Below, one piece after another: positions 47,148 through 55,299 of a stretch of DNA of 64,000 nucleotides. The notes under the pieces were generated by a model. That model was not told the origin of the DNA. It ran no database searches and saw nothing but the letters and a program-made list of their open reading frames with translations. Source of the DNA: Pseudomonadota bacterium (lineage in GTDB: Bacteria; Pseudomonadota; Gammaproteobacteria; Burkholderiales; Chitinibacteraceae); contig JAGTRM010000012.1 of assembly GCA_018261735.1 (NCBI GenBank), forward strand, positions 25,149 through 89,148, given 5' to 3'. The number at the start of each line of letters is the position of its first letter. Position 1 is the first letter of the stretch. The translations under genes were made by a program, and so were the position numbers.

Positions 47148-47932
47148 GGCAGCAGTTCCTCCGGGCTCAAGCGGTACAGCGCATCGAGAAAACCCACCTT
47201 GAACGAACCCGGCCCGCGGCAGCTGAGCGCCGCGCGTTCGCCGCAGATGCCGGCCACGGCGCAGGCCGCAGCCACCGCATTCAGGCGGTTCGGCGCCTGT
47301 GCGGTAAACGCGGCCACCAGCGCGGACAGCGCGCAGCCGGTGCCGACCACGCGCGTCATGACCGGATGGCCCCACGGCGTGGCCCAGGTGGTTGCGCCAT
47401 CGGTAATGAAATCGGTTTCGCCGGTCACCGCAACGATGGCGCCGCTCGTTCGCGCCAGCTGCTCGGCCGCGGCCAGCGCCACGTTCGAGCCCGCCGTGCT
47501 GTCCACGCCGCGCCCGCCACCTTCAAAACCGGCCAGCGCGAGAATTTCCGAGGCATTGCCGCGAATCGCCGCCGGTTTCTGCGTCAGGAAATCGCGGCAA
47601 GCCGCAGAACGGTAATCGAGCACGCCGACCGCCACCGGATCGAGCGTCCACGGCACGCCGGCCTGATTGGCGGCGACTACCGCCTGCCGCATCGCCGCGA
47701 GGCGCGCCGGATACAGCGTGCCGACGTTGATCAGCAGCGCGCCGGACATCGCGGCAAAGGCGCTGACCTCTTCCTCAGCCACGATCATCGCCGGTGCCGC
47801 GCCCACCGCCAGCAGCACGTTCGCGGTGATTTCCTGCACCACTTCGTTGGTCAACAGATGAACCAGCGGCGAGGCGGCGCGCAGGCGGCGTAATTCGTCG
47901 GCGACGATTTCCATTGGCAAGTTTTGCACCAT
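47144..47932 (-). CDS. thiM: Hydroxyethylthiazole kinase
   Basis: The protein has 262 residues. The N-terminal segment LLTNEVVQEITANVLLAVG and the catalytic VGTGCALSALVAAF with its cysteine match ThiM. It phosphorylates 4-methyl-5-(2-hydroxyethyl)thiazole for salvage. AAAGGAG lies 12 bp before the ATG. No TPP riboswitch is visible in the 55 bp upstream, so control must come from elsewhere. thiE follows with a 4-bp overlap. Confidence 0.93.
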   Translation of the reverse strand: MVQNLPMEIVADELRRLRAASPLVHLLTNEVVQEITANVLLAVGAAPAMIVAEEEVSAFAAMSGALLINVGTLYPARLAAMRQAVVAANQAGVPWTLDPVAVGVLDYRSAACRDFLTQKPAAIRGNASEILALAGFEGGGRGVDSTAGSNVALAAAEQLARTSGAIVAVTGETDFITDGATTWATPWGHPVMTRVVGTGCALSALVAAFTAQAPNRLNAVAAACAVAGICGERAALSCRGPGSFKVGFLDALYRLSPEELLP

Positions 47933-47987
47933 GATGGCGGAGCTCCTTTCATTTTTTTGTCAGCGTCAGTGTACGCCCGGATGCCGT

Positions 47988-48881
47988 TCATTCGGCGGCG
48001 GACGGGGTTCCCAAGTGTGCGGCCATTTCGAAAAACGTGCGTTTTAGCGCGGTATCCAGCGCGATCCAGGCCATTCCCACCCGGGATTTGTGATCGGGCA
48101 ACAAGAGCTCGCGCACCGCCACGTGATCCGGCTTGGCCGCCATGGCGAGCCTGGGCATGATGCCGATCCCCATGCCGGCGGCAATCAGCGCAACCATCGT
48201 GGTGAATTCTCCCAGCTCCTGCAAGATCTGCAAGCTCAGGCCGCTGCGCTTGAGCGCCTGCAGGAACTCATCGTAGAACCCCGGCGCGAAACGCCTGGCC
48301 AGGATGAAGGCGGGATAGTCGGCCAGGTCCTGCGGACAGAGCGTGGCATAAGCACACAGCGGGTGGTTTTCCGGCAGCACCACGATAAAGGTTTCTTCCA
48401 GCACCTGCTGGGTCGAAACCAGCTTGTTCTCTGTCGGCAGGCGGATGAAGCCAAAATCGATCTTGTTTTCCCTGAGCGCGGCGAGCTGGTCCGGAGTAGG
48501 CATATCCTTCAGTTCGAGCTCGATCAGCGGGTAACTCGCGTGCAGTTCACGGATCAAGCGGGGAAGGTAACTGGGCAACAAGGAGGACACAAAACCGAGG
48601 CGGATCGATCCGATTTCGCCGCTGTCGGCGGACTTCACCCGCTGCATGGCCCGCTGTGCCTGGGCGAGCGTCGCCTGCGCCTCCGGCAGGAAGATCTTGC
48701 CCGCGGCACTGAGCTCGACCTTGTGCCGGTCGCGGTCGAACAGCACCACGCCCAGCTCGTCTTCCAGCGCCTTGATCTGCATGCTCAGCGCCGGCTGCAC
48801 GATGCACAAGCGCTCGGCCGCCCGGCCAAAGTGCAACTCTTCCGAAAGCACCACGAAGGAGCGCAGCGGTTTCAGTTCCAT
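47988..48881 (-). CDS. LysR-family transcriptional regulator, probable idonate-gene regulator
   Basis: The protein has 297 residues from the ATG at 48881 (MELKPLRSFVVLSEELHF). The N-terminal winged helix has the LysR pattern FGRAAERLCIVQPALSMQIK, and the rest is a periplasmic-binding-like ligand domain. GGAAGGGGAAGAG precedes the ATG. It is divergent from idnO, with an ATC-N9-GAT palindrome between them, so it probably controls the idonate genes. Alternatively it controls thiM, which lies 55 bp downstream on the same strand. Confidence 0.9.
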   Translation of the reverse strand: MELKPLRSFVVLSEELHFGRAAERLCIVQPALSMQIKALEDELGVVLFDRDRHKVELSAAGKIFLPEAQATLAQAQRAMQRVKSADSGEIGSIRLGFVSSLLPSYLPRLIRELHASYPLIELELKDMPTPDQLAALRENKIDFGFIRLPTENKLVSTQQVLEETFIVVLPENHPLCAYATLCPQDLADYPAFILARRFAPGFYDEFLQALKRSGLSLQILQELGEFTTMVALIAAGMGIGIMPRLAMAAKPDHVAVRELLLPDHKSRVGMAWIALDTALKRTFFEMAAHLGTPSAAE

Positions 48882-48954
48882 CTCTTCCCCTTCCTGCGGC
48901 AATAACCGCGTTGCCTGCCATTGTGCCAGAGGTGGCAGCGCCACCTTTCCCATT

Positions 48955-48971
48955 AATCATAAATTTTGATT
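48955..48971 (+). promoter_or_regulatory. LysR-type binding site candidate
   Basis: AATCATAAATTTTGATT contains the inverted half-sites ATC-N9-GAT with the classical T-N11-A spacing. It lies between the lysR-type gene and idnO, 74 bp from the regulator start, a normal place for autoregulation. Confidence 0.6.
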
Positions 48972-49106
48972 ACAAAAATCAGAAAAGGCTATTGGTCTTG
49001 CCCTGGCCTGGCCCTTTATAAATACAAACCTGATCGACGCGCGGCATGGCCAAGACCTCCCGACCCGTCGATGAAATCAAGTTCATTTATAAAAGAGGTG
49101 GAGAAA

Positions 49107-49886
49107 ATGGAAATGCAAACAGGAACCGACCTTTTCAATCTGCAAGGCCGCCGGGCATTGGTCACCGGGTCCGGCCAGGGAATCGGGCTGGCATTGGCCT
49201 ATGGCCTGGCCCGCGCCGGCGCCACGGTGGTGCTCAACGATCTGGATGAAGCCCGCGTCAGGAACGCCGCCGAGAAAATGGTCCGCGAAGGCTTCAAGGC
49301 CGAATACGCGGTGTTCGATGTCACCAAGCAGCCGGCGGTCGCCGAAGCGGTAGACCATATCGAGAAGACCTTCGGTGCCATCGATATCCTCATCAACAAC
49401 GCCGGCATTCAGCGCCGCGCACCGCTGGAGGATTTCGCCAGCGAGAACTGGGATGCCATCGTCAACGTCAACCTCTCCAGCGTGTTCTACGTCTCGCAAG
49501 CCGTCGCCCGCCACATGATCCCGCGCCAGAAGGGCAAGATCATCAACATCTGCTCGGTGCAAAGCCTGCTGGCGCGCCCGACCATTGCCCCGTACGCGGC
49601 CACCAAGGGCGCCGTCGCCATGCTCACCAAGGGCATGTGTACCGACTGGGCCAAGCACGGCATCCAGGCCAACGGCATTGCACCGGGTTATTTCATCACC
49701 GAACTGACCAAGCCGCTGGTCGAGAACGAGGAATTTTCCAGCTGGCTGTGCAAGCGTACGCCGGCCAATCGCTGGGGCAACGTGGAAGAGCTGACCGGCG
49801 CCGCGGTATTCCTGGCGTCCAATGCGTCCAACTTCGTCAACGGCCAGGTCATCTATGTCGATGGCGGGCTGACCAGCTGCGTGTAA
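49107..49886 (+). CDS. idnO: Gluconate 5-dehydrogenase (5-keto-D-gluconate 5-reductase)
   Basis: The protein has 259 residues from the ATG at 49107 (MEMQTGTDLFNLQGRRALVT). It is an SDR with the cofactor motif TGSGQGIGLALA, NNAG at about 90, and the catalytic tetrad N...S...Y-x-x-x-K (ICSVQSLL, YAATKGA). The stretch from NNAGIQRR through WLCKRTPA is very close to E. coli IdnO as I recall it. It reduces 5-ketogluconate to gluconate with NADPH. AGAGGTGGAGAAA before the ATG is a good ribosome site. idnD follows after 112 bp. Confidence 0.9.
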   Translation: MEMQTGTDLFNLQGRRALVTGSGQGIGLALAYGLARAGATVVLNDLDEARVRNAAEKMVREGFKAEYAVFDVTKQPAVAEAVDHIEKTFGAIDILINNAGIQRRAPLEDFASENWDAIVNVNLSSVFYVSQAVARHMIPRQKGKIINICSVQSLLARPTIAPYAATKGAVAMLTKGMCTDWAKHGIQANGIAPGYFITELTKPLVENEEFSSWLCKRTPANRWGNVEELTGAAVFLASNASNFVNGQVIYVDGGLTSCV

Positions 49887-49998
49887 TGCATCGCGCTTCT
49901 GGCGGTCGGTCGCCACAGCCCGACTGCCAAACAGGGTTACTCCGAATCATGCCGCGCCACCGGGCGCGGCTTCCGAACTTTCAAGCGGGAGCACTCCC

Positions 49999-51039
49999 AT
50001 GAAAACAAAAGCCTGCGTATTGCACGCTGAAAAAGACCTGCATATTGAAAACGTACCCGTCGCCGAGATGCAAGACGACCAGGTGCTGGTGCGCATTGGC
50101 GCCGGCGGCATCTGCGGCTCCGATCTGCACTACTACCTGCACGGCGGTTTCGGCGTCGTCCGCGTCAAGCAGCCGATCGTGCTCGGCCATGAAGTCGCCG
50201 GCACGGTCGAAGCGGTCGGGTCCAAGGTCACGCGCGTGAAGGCCGGCGACCGCATCGCGCTGAACCCGAGCCGTCCGTGTGGCAAGTGCAAGTTCTGCCA
50301 AGCCGGCGAACATCATCACTGCCTCGACATGTGGTTCTACGGCAGCGCGATGCGCACCCCGCACAGCCAGGGCGCGTTCCGTGAACTGATCGTGGCCGAA
50401 GAATACCAGTGCGAGCCGGTCGGCGATGCCGTGTCCTTGGGTGAAGCTGCCTGCTGCGAACCGCTCTCCGTCGCGCTGCACGCGGTCAAGCAAGCCGGCA
50501 ACCTCGCCGGCAAGAAAGTGCTTGTCACCGGCTCCGGCCCGATCGGGGCCTTGGTCGTCGCTGCCGCGCGTTATGCCGGCGCACTGGAAGTCGTAGCGAC
50601 CGATTTGCACGATGCCGCGCTGGCCAAGGCCATGGAAATGGGCGCCACCAGCACCGTGAATGTCTCGGTCGAGCCGGGCCTGAAAGCGGACGAATTCACC
50701 GCCGACAAGGGCTATTTCGATGTCGCGATCGAATGCACCGGCGTCGGTGCGGTGTTGAAGGACGTGATCCCGGCGCTGCGCCCGCGCGGCACCATCGTGC
50801 AGGTCGGCGTGACTGGCGATGTGCCGATCCCGATCGGCGTGATCGTCGGCAAGGAAATCAGCCTGGTCGGTGCCTTCCGCTTCAATACCGAATACGCGCT
50901 GGCCGCGCGCCTCCTGAAGGAAGGCCGCATCAACGTGAAACCAATCATCACCGCGACCTTGTCGGTCGAGCGCGCAGTGGAGGCCTTCGAGCTGGCCTCG
51001 GACCGCCGCACCCAGATGAAGGTGCAGCTGACGTTCTGA
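49999..51039 (+). CDS. idnD: L-idonate 5-dehydrogenase (zinc-dependent)
   Basis: The protein has 346 residues. It is a zinc MDR with the catalytic Cys in GGICGSDLHYY, GHE at about 70, and four structural-zinc cysteines in CGKCKFCQAGEHHHC. A Rossmann motif GSGPIGALVV follows. The opening up to GSAMRTPH and the later IVGKEISLVGAFRF match E. coli IdnD well. It oxidises L-idonate to 5-ketogluconate, which IdnO then reduces. GCGGGAG is upstream. No gluconate kinase or idonate transporter is present in the window. Confidence 0.9.
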   Translation: MKTKACVLHAEKDLHIENVPVAEMQDDQVLVRIGAGGICGSDLHYYLHGGFGVVRVKQPIVLGHEVAGTVEAVGSKVTRVKAGDRIALNPSRPCGKCKFCQAGEHHHCLDMWFYGSAMRTPHSQGAFRELIVAEEYQCEPVGDAVSLGEAACCEPLSVALHAVKQAGNLAGKKVLVTGSGPIGALVVAAARYAGALEVVATDLHDAALAKAMEMGATSTVNVSVEPGLKADEFTADKGYFDVAIECTGVGAVLKDVIPALRPRGTIVQVGVTGDVPIPIGVIVGKEISLVGAFRFNTEYALAARLLKEGRINVKPIITATLSVERAVEAFELASDRRTQMKVQLTF

Positions 51040-51331
51040 TGAATATTCCCGACAGCAGAAGCGCCTTCAGCGCAAAACTGCCGGGAATATTCCGCCCGGA
51101 TTCAGCATGGGCGAGCGCTTTAGACTTACCACTTCATGACGTCTGTTGAAGTTTGTGATCGGCCAATTGCCGACGGTCGCCATCCTTGCAAATCCCACCA
51201 GATGCTGTCCGCAGCCGTGGCTGTTACGCACAAATGTAGGTGTGGCAGCAGGCTGGAAGGGGATCGGAGAACAATGGCGGTATATCGACTGAAGCAGGAA
51301 CGCCCGCTTTGGAAAGGCAACAACACACGGG
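51040..51331 (+). other. Gene-free stretch after idnD
   Basis: These 292 bp hold a long hairpin just after idnD (see the separate entry) and otherwise no feature I can support. Short open frames are present but have no known resemblance and no ribosome sites. Confidence 0.5.
51041..51092 (+). repeat. Long stem-loop after idnD
   Basis: GAATATTCCCG (51041-51051) and CGGGAATATTC (51082-51092) pair perfectly. CAG/CTG continues the stem after one mismatch, and the loop holds a smaller GCGC stem. No T-run follows. It may protect the idn mRNA 3' end or be a REP-type repeat. Confidence 0.65.
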
Positions 51332-51895
51332 CTATTTGCCCAGCAATCGCATGACCTCCGCCCCCTGCATCAACTCAATGCCGTAGTTGCCTGCCAGGCT
51401 CCGGGCGTCTTTGGTCAAGTCGTTAACGGCCACGTAGATCGCGCCATGCGCATCCTGTGCCTCGCGCATCGCCTGCAGTTCACGCAGCGGTTCGACTCCG
51501 TGATTGGCTGCTTTCCAGCGTTTGCAACAAACCAGCGAGCTGCGCCCTTCTTTCGTTACGAGAAAATCGGCAGCGCCACTGATGTGTTTGACGGTATACC
51601 CATCGCGTTCGAACCCTTGCTGCATCGCCGCCGAGAATTCTTTCCAGGACATCGCCGAAGCTGCTGCAATGGTCGCTTCGATACGTGCGGCGCTGGGCGC
51701 CTGCAGTTGTCGCCAGCCCGCGATCCCGCTGATGAGCAGGAACGGAAACGCAATTGAAATAACCCCCATGCCGAATATATCGGCCAGAAACAAGCGCGCC
51801 AGAGTGCCGACGATAAAGGCGATGAGCAAACTGGCCCACCAAGGCGATCTCAGCAGGTGCGCGAAGATAGAATTTTTTGCCAATTTCAATTGCAC
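51332..51895 (-). CDS. Membrane-anchored Mrr-like restriction endonuclease-fold protein
   Basis: The protein has 187 residues from a GTG at 51895 with GGAGAG at good spacing; a TTG start 5 codons upstream is possible. Two hydrophobic segments (about 15-60) are followed by an Mrr-cat-type domain (about 85-185). It contains WKEFSAAMQQGFERDGYTV, GAADFLVTKEG, SLVCCKRWKA and GIELMQGAEV. The usual catalytic D...(Q/E)xK pair would read D in ADF and CxK in VCCK, so the Q/E position is Cys here and activity is uncertain. It lies 0.5 kb downstream of the hsd locus on the same strand. Confidence 0.78.
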   Translation of the reverse strand: MQLKLAKNSIFAHLLRSPWWASLLIAFIVGTLARLFLADIFGMGVISIAFPFLLISGIAGWRQLQAPSAARIEATIAAASAMSWKEFSAAMQQGFERDGYTVKHISGAADFLVTKEGRSSLVCCKRWKAANHGVEPLRELQAMREAQDAHGAIYVAVNDLTKDARSLAGNYGIELMQGAEVMRLLGK

Positions 51896-52185
51896 AGTAT
51901 TTCTCTCCAAGTAGTTTTTTCAGCGCCGTCAGCGCTTGGGCTTGGAACAACGGCTAGCCGCGGCCAAAACAATTGCGTCGATAAGGAAAGGGATTCAAAG
52001 CCAATTATTTCCGAGAGTATCCGGAGCCGTTGAACCGTGGTCAATCGTTGAACTGACGAGCGCATGTCCTGAAAACCCCGTTCGGAAGCCTGCTTCGTTG
52101 TGCCGATTGCAATGGGTGATCGATGTTGCCGGTTGGGGCATCCGCCCCCTCCCAGAGCAAGGCCGTAAAGCGCAGTCGAAGGTCC

Positions 52186-52253
52186 GTAGGGGCGATTAGC
52201 AAAGCGTAATCGCCCGATTCCAAAGTGATGCGGGCGATTTCAATCGCCCCTAC
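52186..52253 (+). repeat. Nested palindromic repeat (REP/MITE-like)
   Basis: An outer inverted pair GTAGGGGCGATT (52186-52197) and AATCGCCCCTAC (52242-52253) encloses an inner pair AATCGCCCG (52208-52216) and CGGGCGATT (52231-52239). The 68-bp unit folds into a long double hairpin on either strand. The GTAGGGGCGATT end is of the type seen in scattered small mobile repeats of proteobacteria. No transposase is nearby. Confidence 0.75.
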
Positions 52254-52343
52254 CATAATGTTTTCTTCGAAGCCGACTACGTTGGCGATCTCCACGCTAA
52301 CCGTCCGCAACGGGCACGAATCCGCCCGTCAAACTGAATGAAT

Positions 52344-52373
52344 AAAAAAGCCCCGCAGGAAGAAGTGCGGGGC
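52344..52373 (-). terminator. Terminator downstream of the hsd operon
   Basis: Read on the minus strand, GCCCCGCA / TGCGGGGC with an 8-nt loop is followed by TTTTTT. It starts about 70 bp after the hsdS stop and should end the hsdR-hsdM-hsdS transcript. Confidence 0.88.
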
Positions 52374-52444
52374 AAGGCGAGGTACGCGGTGCGCCCATTC
52401 CGCAACATCGATCAGGCCCGACTGCCGCAGTGGTTCGATACGCA

Positions 52445-53818
52445 TCATGCCCCCTTGCGGCCACGCCTGGCTTTGGGCGCAATTTCCCGCTGGGCGGCGA
52501 GGCGCTTGAGCAGCTCGGCGGCCGGTTCGTCGTTCGGGTCTTGCGCGACGAGTTCGCCGCGAAAGGCCTTGGCCAGCAGCGCCGGGGTGAGCTGTTCGAC
52601 CTGCTTGCGCGCGGTGGCGTAGCGGGCTTCGAGGCGGTCGGCAAACGCGAACAGCGTTTCGACGCGGCGGACGATTTCGTGTTGTTCATCCAGCGGAGGA
52701 ATCGGGATTTCCGTGGTTTTTAGGTCGCCCCCTGAAATTCCTTTTTGACCGGCGCTGGACTTAACGAAGTCCTCAACTTGCCTACGGACAAAGTGACTGC
52801 CAAAAGCTAATTCGACAAATTTGGGGGCGATCTTCTGCTTGTTTACTCTTACTCTGATGAGCTTGTCAGGATAAACGTAGTCCGGTTGCGCAATTGAAAC
52901 CAGCGCACAAACCCCCAAAAACTCTAAGCTGCCGTTGTAACGAGTAAAAAGAAGATCATCTTGCTGCAGACCATATTGCTGCCGGGTCGCCTGATCGACA
53001 ACAAGGAAGCGGTAGTCGTCGAAGTCGACTTTCCCCTGACGCACAGCGCTGATCCTCAGAATTTTTGCGCCTGGCGGTTGTTCTGTTGGCTTTGGCGATA
53101 GGCCATTTCTCATCTCGTGAATAAGCAGCCCGAAGGGCTCCTCACGCCAAAGCGTGAGGTCGAGTTCTGTTGCCTCGCGCCAATCCTCCGTCAGCTTGCC
53201 CGAGGTCGCGGCTGCGAGGACGGACTGGCGGAAACGCTTGAGCAGCGCCGGGATGCGATCGAGGCGGTCGCGGCAGGCGTCCACCCGCGCCAGCACCGTG
53301 TCGAGCTTGTCGGCGATGCGCTTTTGTTCGGGGAGCGGAGGGATGGGCAACAACATTGCCGACAGGTTGCCGCGTGAAATGCGCTTGCGTGTTGTACCTG
53401 ACGAGTTGAGTTCGATCTCTGCTCGGAGTTGTGGCGCATTTATTGTGTGCATGAGCCACTGGGGCTGGACTCCGTTGGACCCGGGACGGAAGACGGCCAC
53501 ATCCACGACGGTGATGCAACGTTGCGGCAGTTTTGGCATCAGGCACGCACGGCCTAGAGGATCTGGCATGCGAGCGATCAGCACGTCGCTTTCAAATAGT
53601 TCCGTACAGCGAAGCTCTTCAAACTTGGCTGCGTTAATGAACCGGTTGGATTTGTCGATGAAGAATCCGTCGCCAATATCTGCGAGTTGAAGCAATCGGA
53701 TTACTCCATTCGGGTCTTGGTCCTTGCTTTCCACCCAGTCACCGTCGGAGAAAAGCCCGTTGGGCGCAAGAAGTGCGGCGAGTTGGGCCGAAGTCCACCC
53801 CTGCGGCAACCCACTCAT
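52445..53818 (-). CDS. hsdS: Type I restriction-modification specificity subunit
   Basis: The protein has 457 residues. Two target-recognition domains (about 1-150 and 225-375) are each followed by a conserved helical spacer: LSAMLLPIPPLPEQKRIADK and then TTEIPIPPLDEQHEIVRR. It directs the HsdR-HsdM complex to a split DNA sequence. The second recognition domain (about 52720-53110) looks richer in A and T than the flanks, as is common for exchanged domains. Its start overlaps the hsdM stop by 4 bp. Confidence 0.93.
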   Translation of the reverse strand: MSGLPQGWTSAQLAALLAPNGLFSDGDWVESKDQDPNGVIRLLQLADIGDGFFIDKSNRFINAAKFEELRCTELFESDVLIARMPDPLGRACLMPKLPQRCITVVDVAVFRPGSNGVQPQWLMHTINAPQLRAEIELNSSGTTRKRISRGNLSAMLLPIPPLPEQKRIADKLDTVLARVDACRDRLDRIPALLKRFRQSVLAAATSGKLTEDWREATELDLTLWREEPFGLLIHEMRNGLSPKPTEQPPGAKILRISAVRQGKVDFDDYRFLVVDQATRQQYGLQQDDLLFTRYNGSLEFLGVCALVSIAQPDYVYPDKLIRVRVNKQKIAPKFVELAFGSHFVRRQVEDFVKSSAGQKGISGGDLKTTEIPIPPLDEQHEIVRRVETLFAFADRLEARYATARKQVEQLTPALLAKAFRGELVAQDPNDEPAAELLKRLAAQREIAPKARRGRKGA

Positions 53819-55266
53819 TCCTCGACCTCCAGCCCCAGCTCTTCCAGAATCGCGCGCAACTCGTCGAGCGCACCTTCCAGCTCAACCATCGCTTCCTGTG
53901 CCAACACGGCGGGCTCGGGCAGGTCGGCGGCATCTTCGGCGTTGTCGTCCTTGAGCCAGCTGATGTCGAGGCTGTCGCCACGTTCCCTGATCCAATCGCG
54001 GCTGAAGCTGCGAAAGCGTCCGGTCTCACCCTGGTCGGTTCGCGCGCCGTGGGTTCGATTCCCCTCGCCGGCGGCATAGGCCGCTTCAAACTCGGCAAAG
54101 TGCTCGCGCGTCAGCGGGGTGCGCTTGCCAAAATTCGGCATATTGGCGCGCAGATCGTAGACCCAAACCTCCTTCGTGCTATCGGTGGCCTCGTCGCTGA
54201 TCTTGCTAAAGAACAGCACGTTGGTCTTCACGCCCTGTGCGTAGAAGATGCCGGTGGGAAGCCTGAGGATCGTGTGCAGATTGCAGCGGTGCATCAGGTC
54301 GCGGCGGATGTCGGCGCCGACGCCGCCTTCGAACAGCACGTTGTCCGGCAGCACCACGGCGGCGCGGCCGCCGGGGACAAGGCTGCGATAGATGTGCTGC
54401 AGAAACACCAGCTGCTTGTTGCTGGTGGGGAACGGAAAATCATCGCGGGTAGGCAGGCCGCCGCCTTTCTTCGAGCCGAACGGCGGGTTGGATAAAACCA
54501 GGTCCGCCATATTGAGCGCGCGGCCTTCGCTGGAGAGCGTGTTGCCGAGCTTGACGATCTCGGCCTCGCTGCCGCCGAGGCCGTGCAGGAAGCAGTTCAT
54601 CAGCGCCAGGCGGCGCGTTTCCGGCACCAGCTCCATGCCGAGCAGGGCTTTCTGCTGCTGGAAGCGGTACTGGCCGTCGCTGAGCGTGTCGAAATTGTTG
54701 TTGCGGCGCAGGTAGCGCTCCGTCGCAATCAGAAAACCGGCCGTGCCGGCGGCCGGGTCCTGGATCGATTCGCCGAGCCTGGGCTGCATCAGGCGCACCA
54801 TGCAATCGATCAGTACGCGCGGGGTGAAATACTGGCCGGCGCCGGATTTGGTTTCGCTGGCGTTCTTTTCCAGCAAGCCTTCGTACATGTCGCCGAGATC
54901 ATCGCGGTCGTGCTGCTCGCCAAACCAGTCGAGCTGGTCGATGTCGTCGATCAGCTGGCTCAGGTGCTTGGGTTCGCGGATATGCGTGACGGCGTTGCCG
55001 TAGATGGCGGCAACCAGCGTGTCGTCGCATTCGCCCAGTTCCAGCAGGCAATGCTTGTAGTGCTTGAACTGCGCCATGCCGTCCAGCGCGGTGAGGCTGT
55101 CCCAGCGCAGGCCTTGCGGGATGGGCTCTTCAGTGCCGGTTTCGCGCGCCATTTTCAGGAACAGCAGCTGGGTCAGTTCGGTCACGTACTGGTGATAGGT
55201 GATGCCGTCATCCTTGAGGATGTTGCACAGGTTCCAGAGTTTCTGGACGATTTCGTTGGTGTTCAT
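53815..55266 (-). CDS. hsdM: Type I restriction-modification DNA methyltransferase subunit
   Basis: The protein has 483 residues. An N-terminal helical HsdM_N domain (about 1-120) is followed by the methyltransferase domain. GAGQYFTPRVLIDCMVRL, the SAM motif DPAAGTAGFL and the catalytic NPPF in LVLSNPPFGSKKGG (about residue 260) are intact. It makes N6-methyladenine in the target. It lies between hsdR (33 bp gap) and hsdS (4-bp overlap). Confidence 0.95.
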   Translation of the reverse strand: MNTNEIVQKLWNLCNILKDDGITYHQYVTELTQLLFLKMARETGTEEPIPQGLRWDSLTALDGMAQFKHYKHCLLELGECDDTLVAAIYGNAVTHIREPKHLSQLIDDIDQLDWFGEQHDRDDLGDMYEGLLEKNASETKSGAGQYFTPRVLIDCMVRLMQPRLGESIQDPAAGTAGFLIATERYLRRNNNFDTLSDGQYRFQQQKALLGMELVPETRRLALMNCFLHGLGGSEAEIVKLGNTLSSEGRALNMADLVLSNPPFGSKKGGGLPTRDDFPFPTSNKQLVFLQHIYRSLVPGGRAAVVLPDNVLFEGGVGADIRRDLMHRCNLHTILRLPTGIFYAQGVKTNVLFFSKISDEATDSTKEVWVYDLRANMPNFGKRTPLTREHFAEFEAAYAAGEGNRTHGARTDQGETGRFRSFSRDWIRERGDSLDISWLKDDNAEDAADLPEPAVLAQEAMVELEGALDELRAILEELGLEVEE

Positions 55267-55299
55267 GGGGCTTTCATTTCAAAGACGGGGTCGCGCCGG

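Larger units (their letters stand above)
51896..52444 (-). other. Gene-free stretch with nested palindromic repeat and terminator
   Basis: About 550 bp between hsdS and the Mrr-like gene. It contains the terminator at 52344-52373 and the nested palindrome at 52186-52253. Short open frames run through the palindrome but have no ribosome site, so I take none as a gene. The rest has no recognisable feature. Confidence 0.55.

Noticed and set aside
47933..47987. TPP riboswitch upstream of thiM-thiE
   Set aside because: Only 55 bp separate thiM from the LysR gene, and no CUGAGA thi-box or other conserved segment is present.
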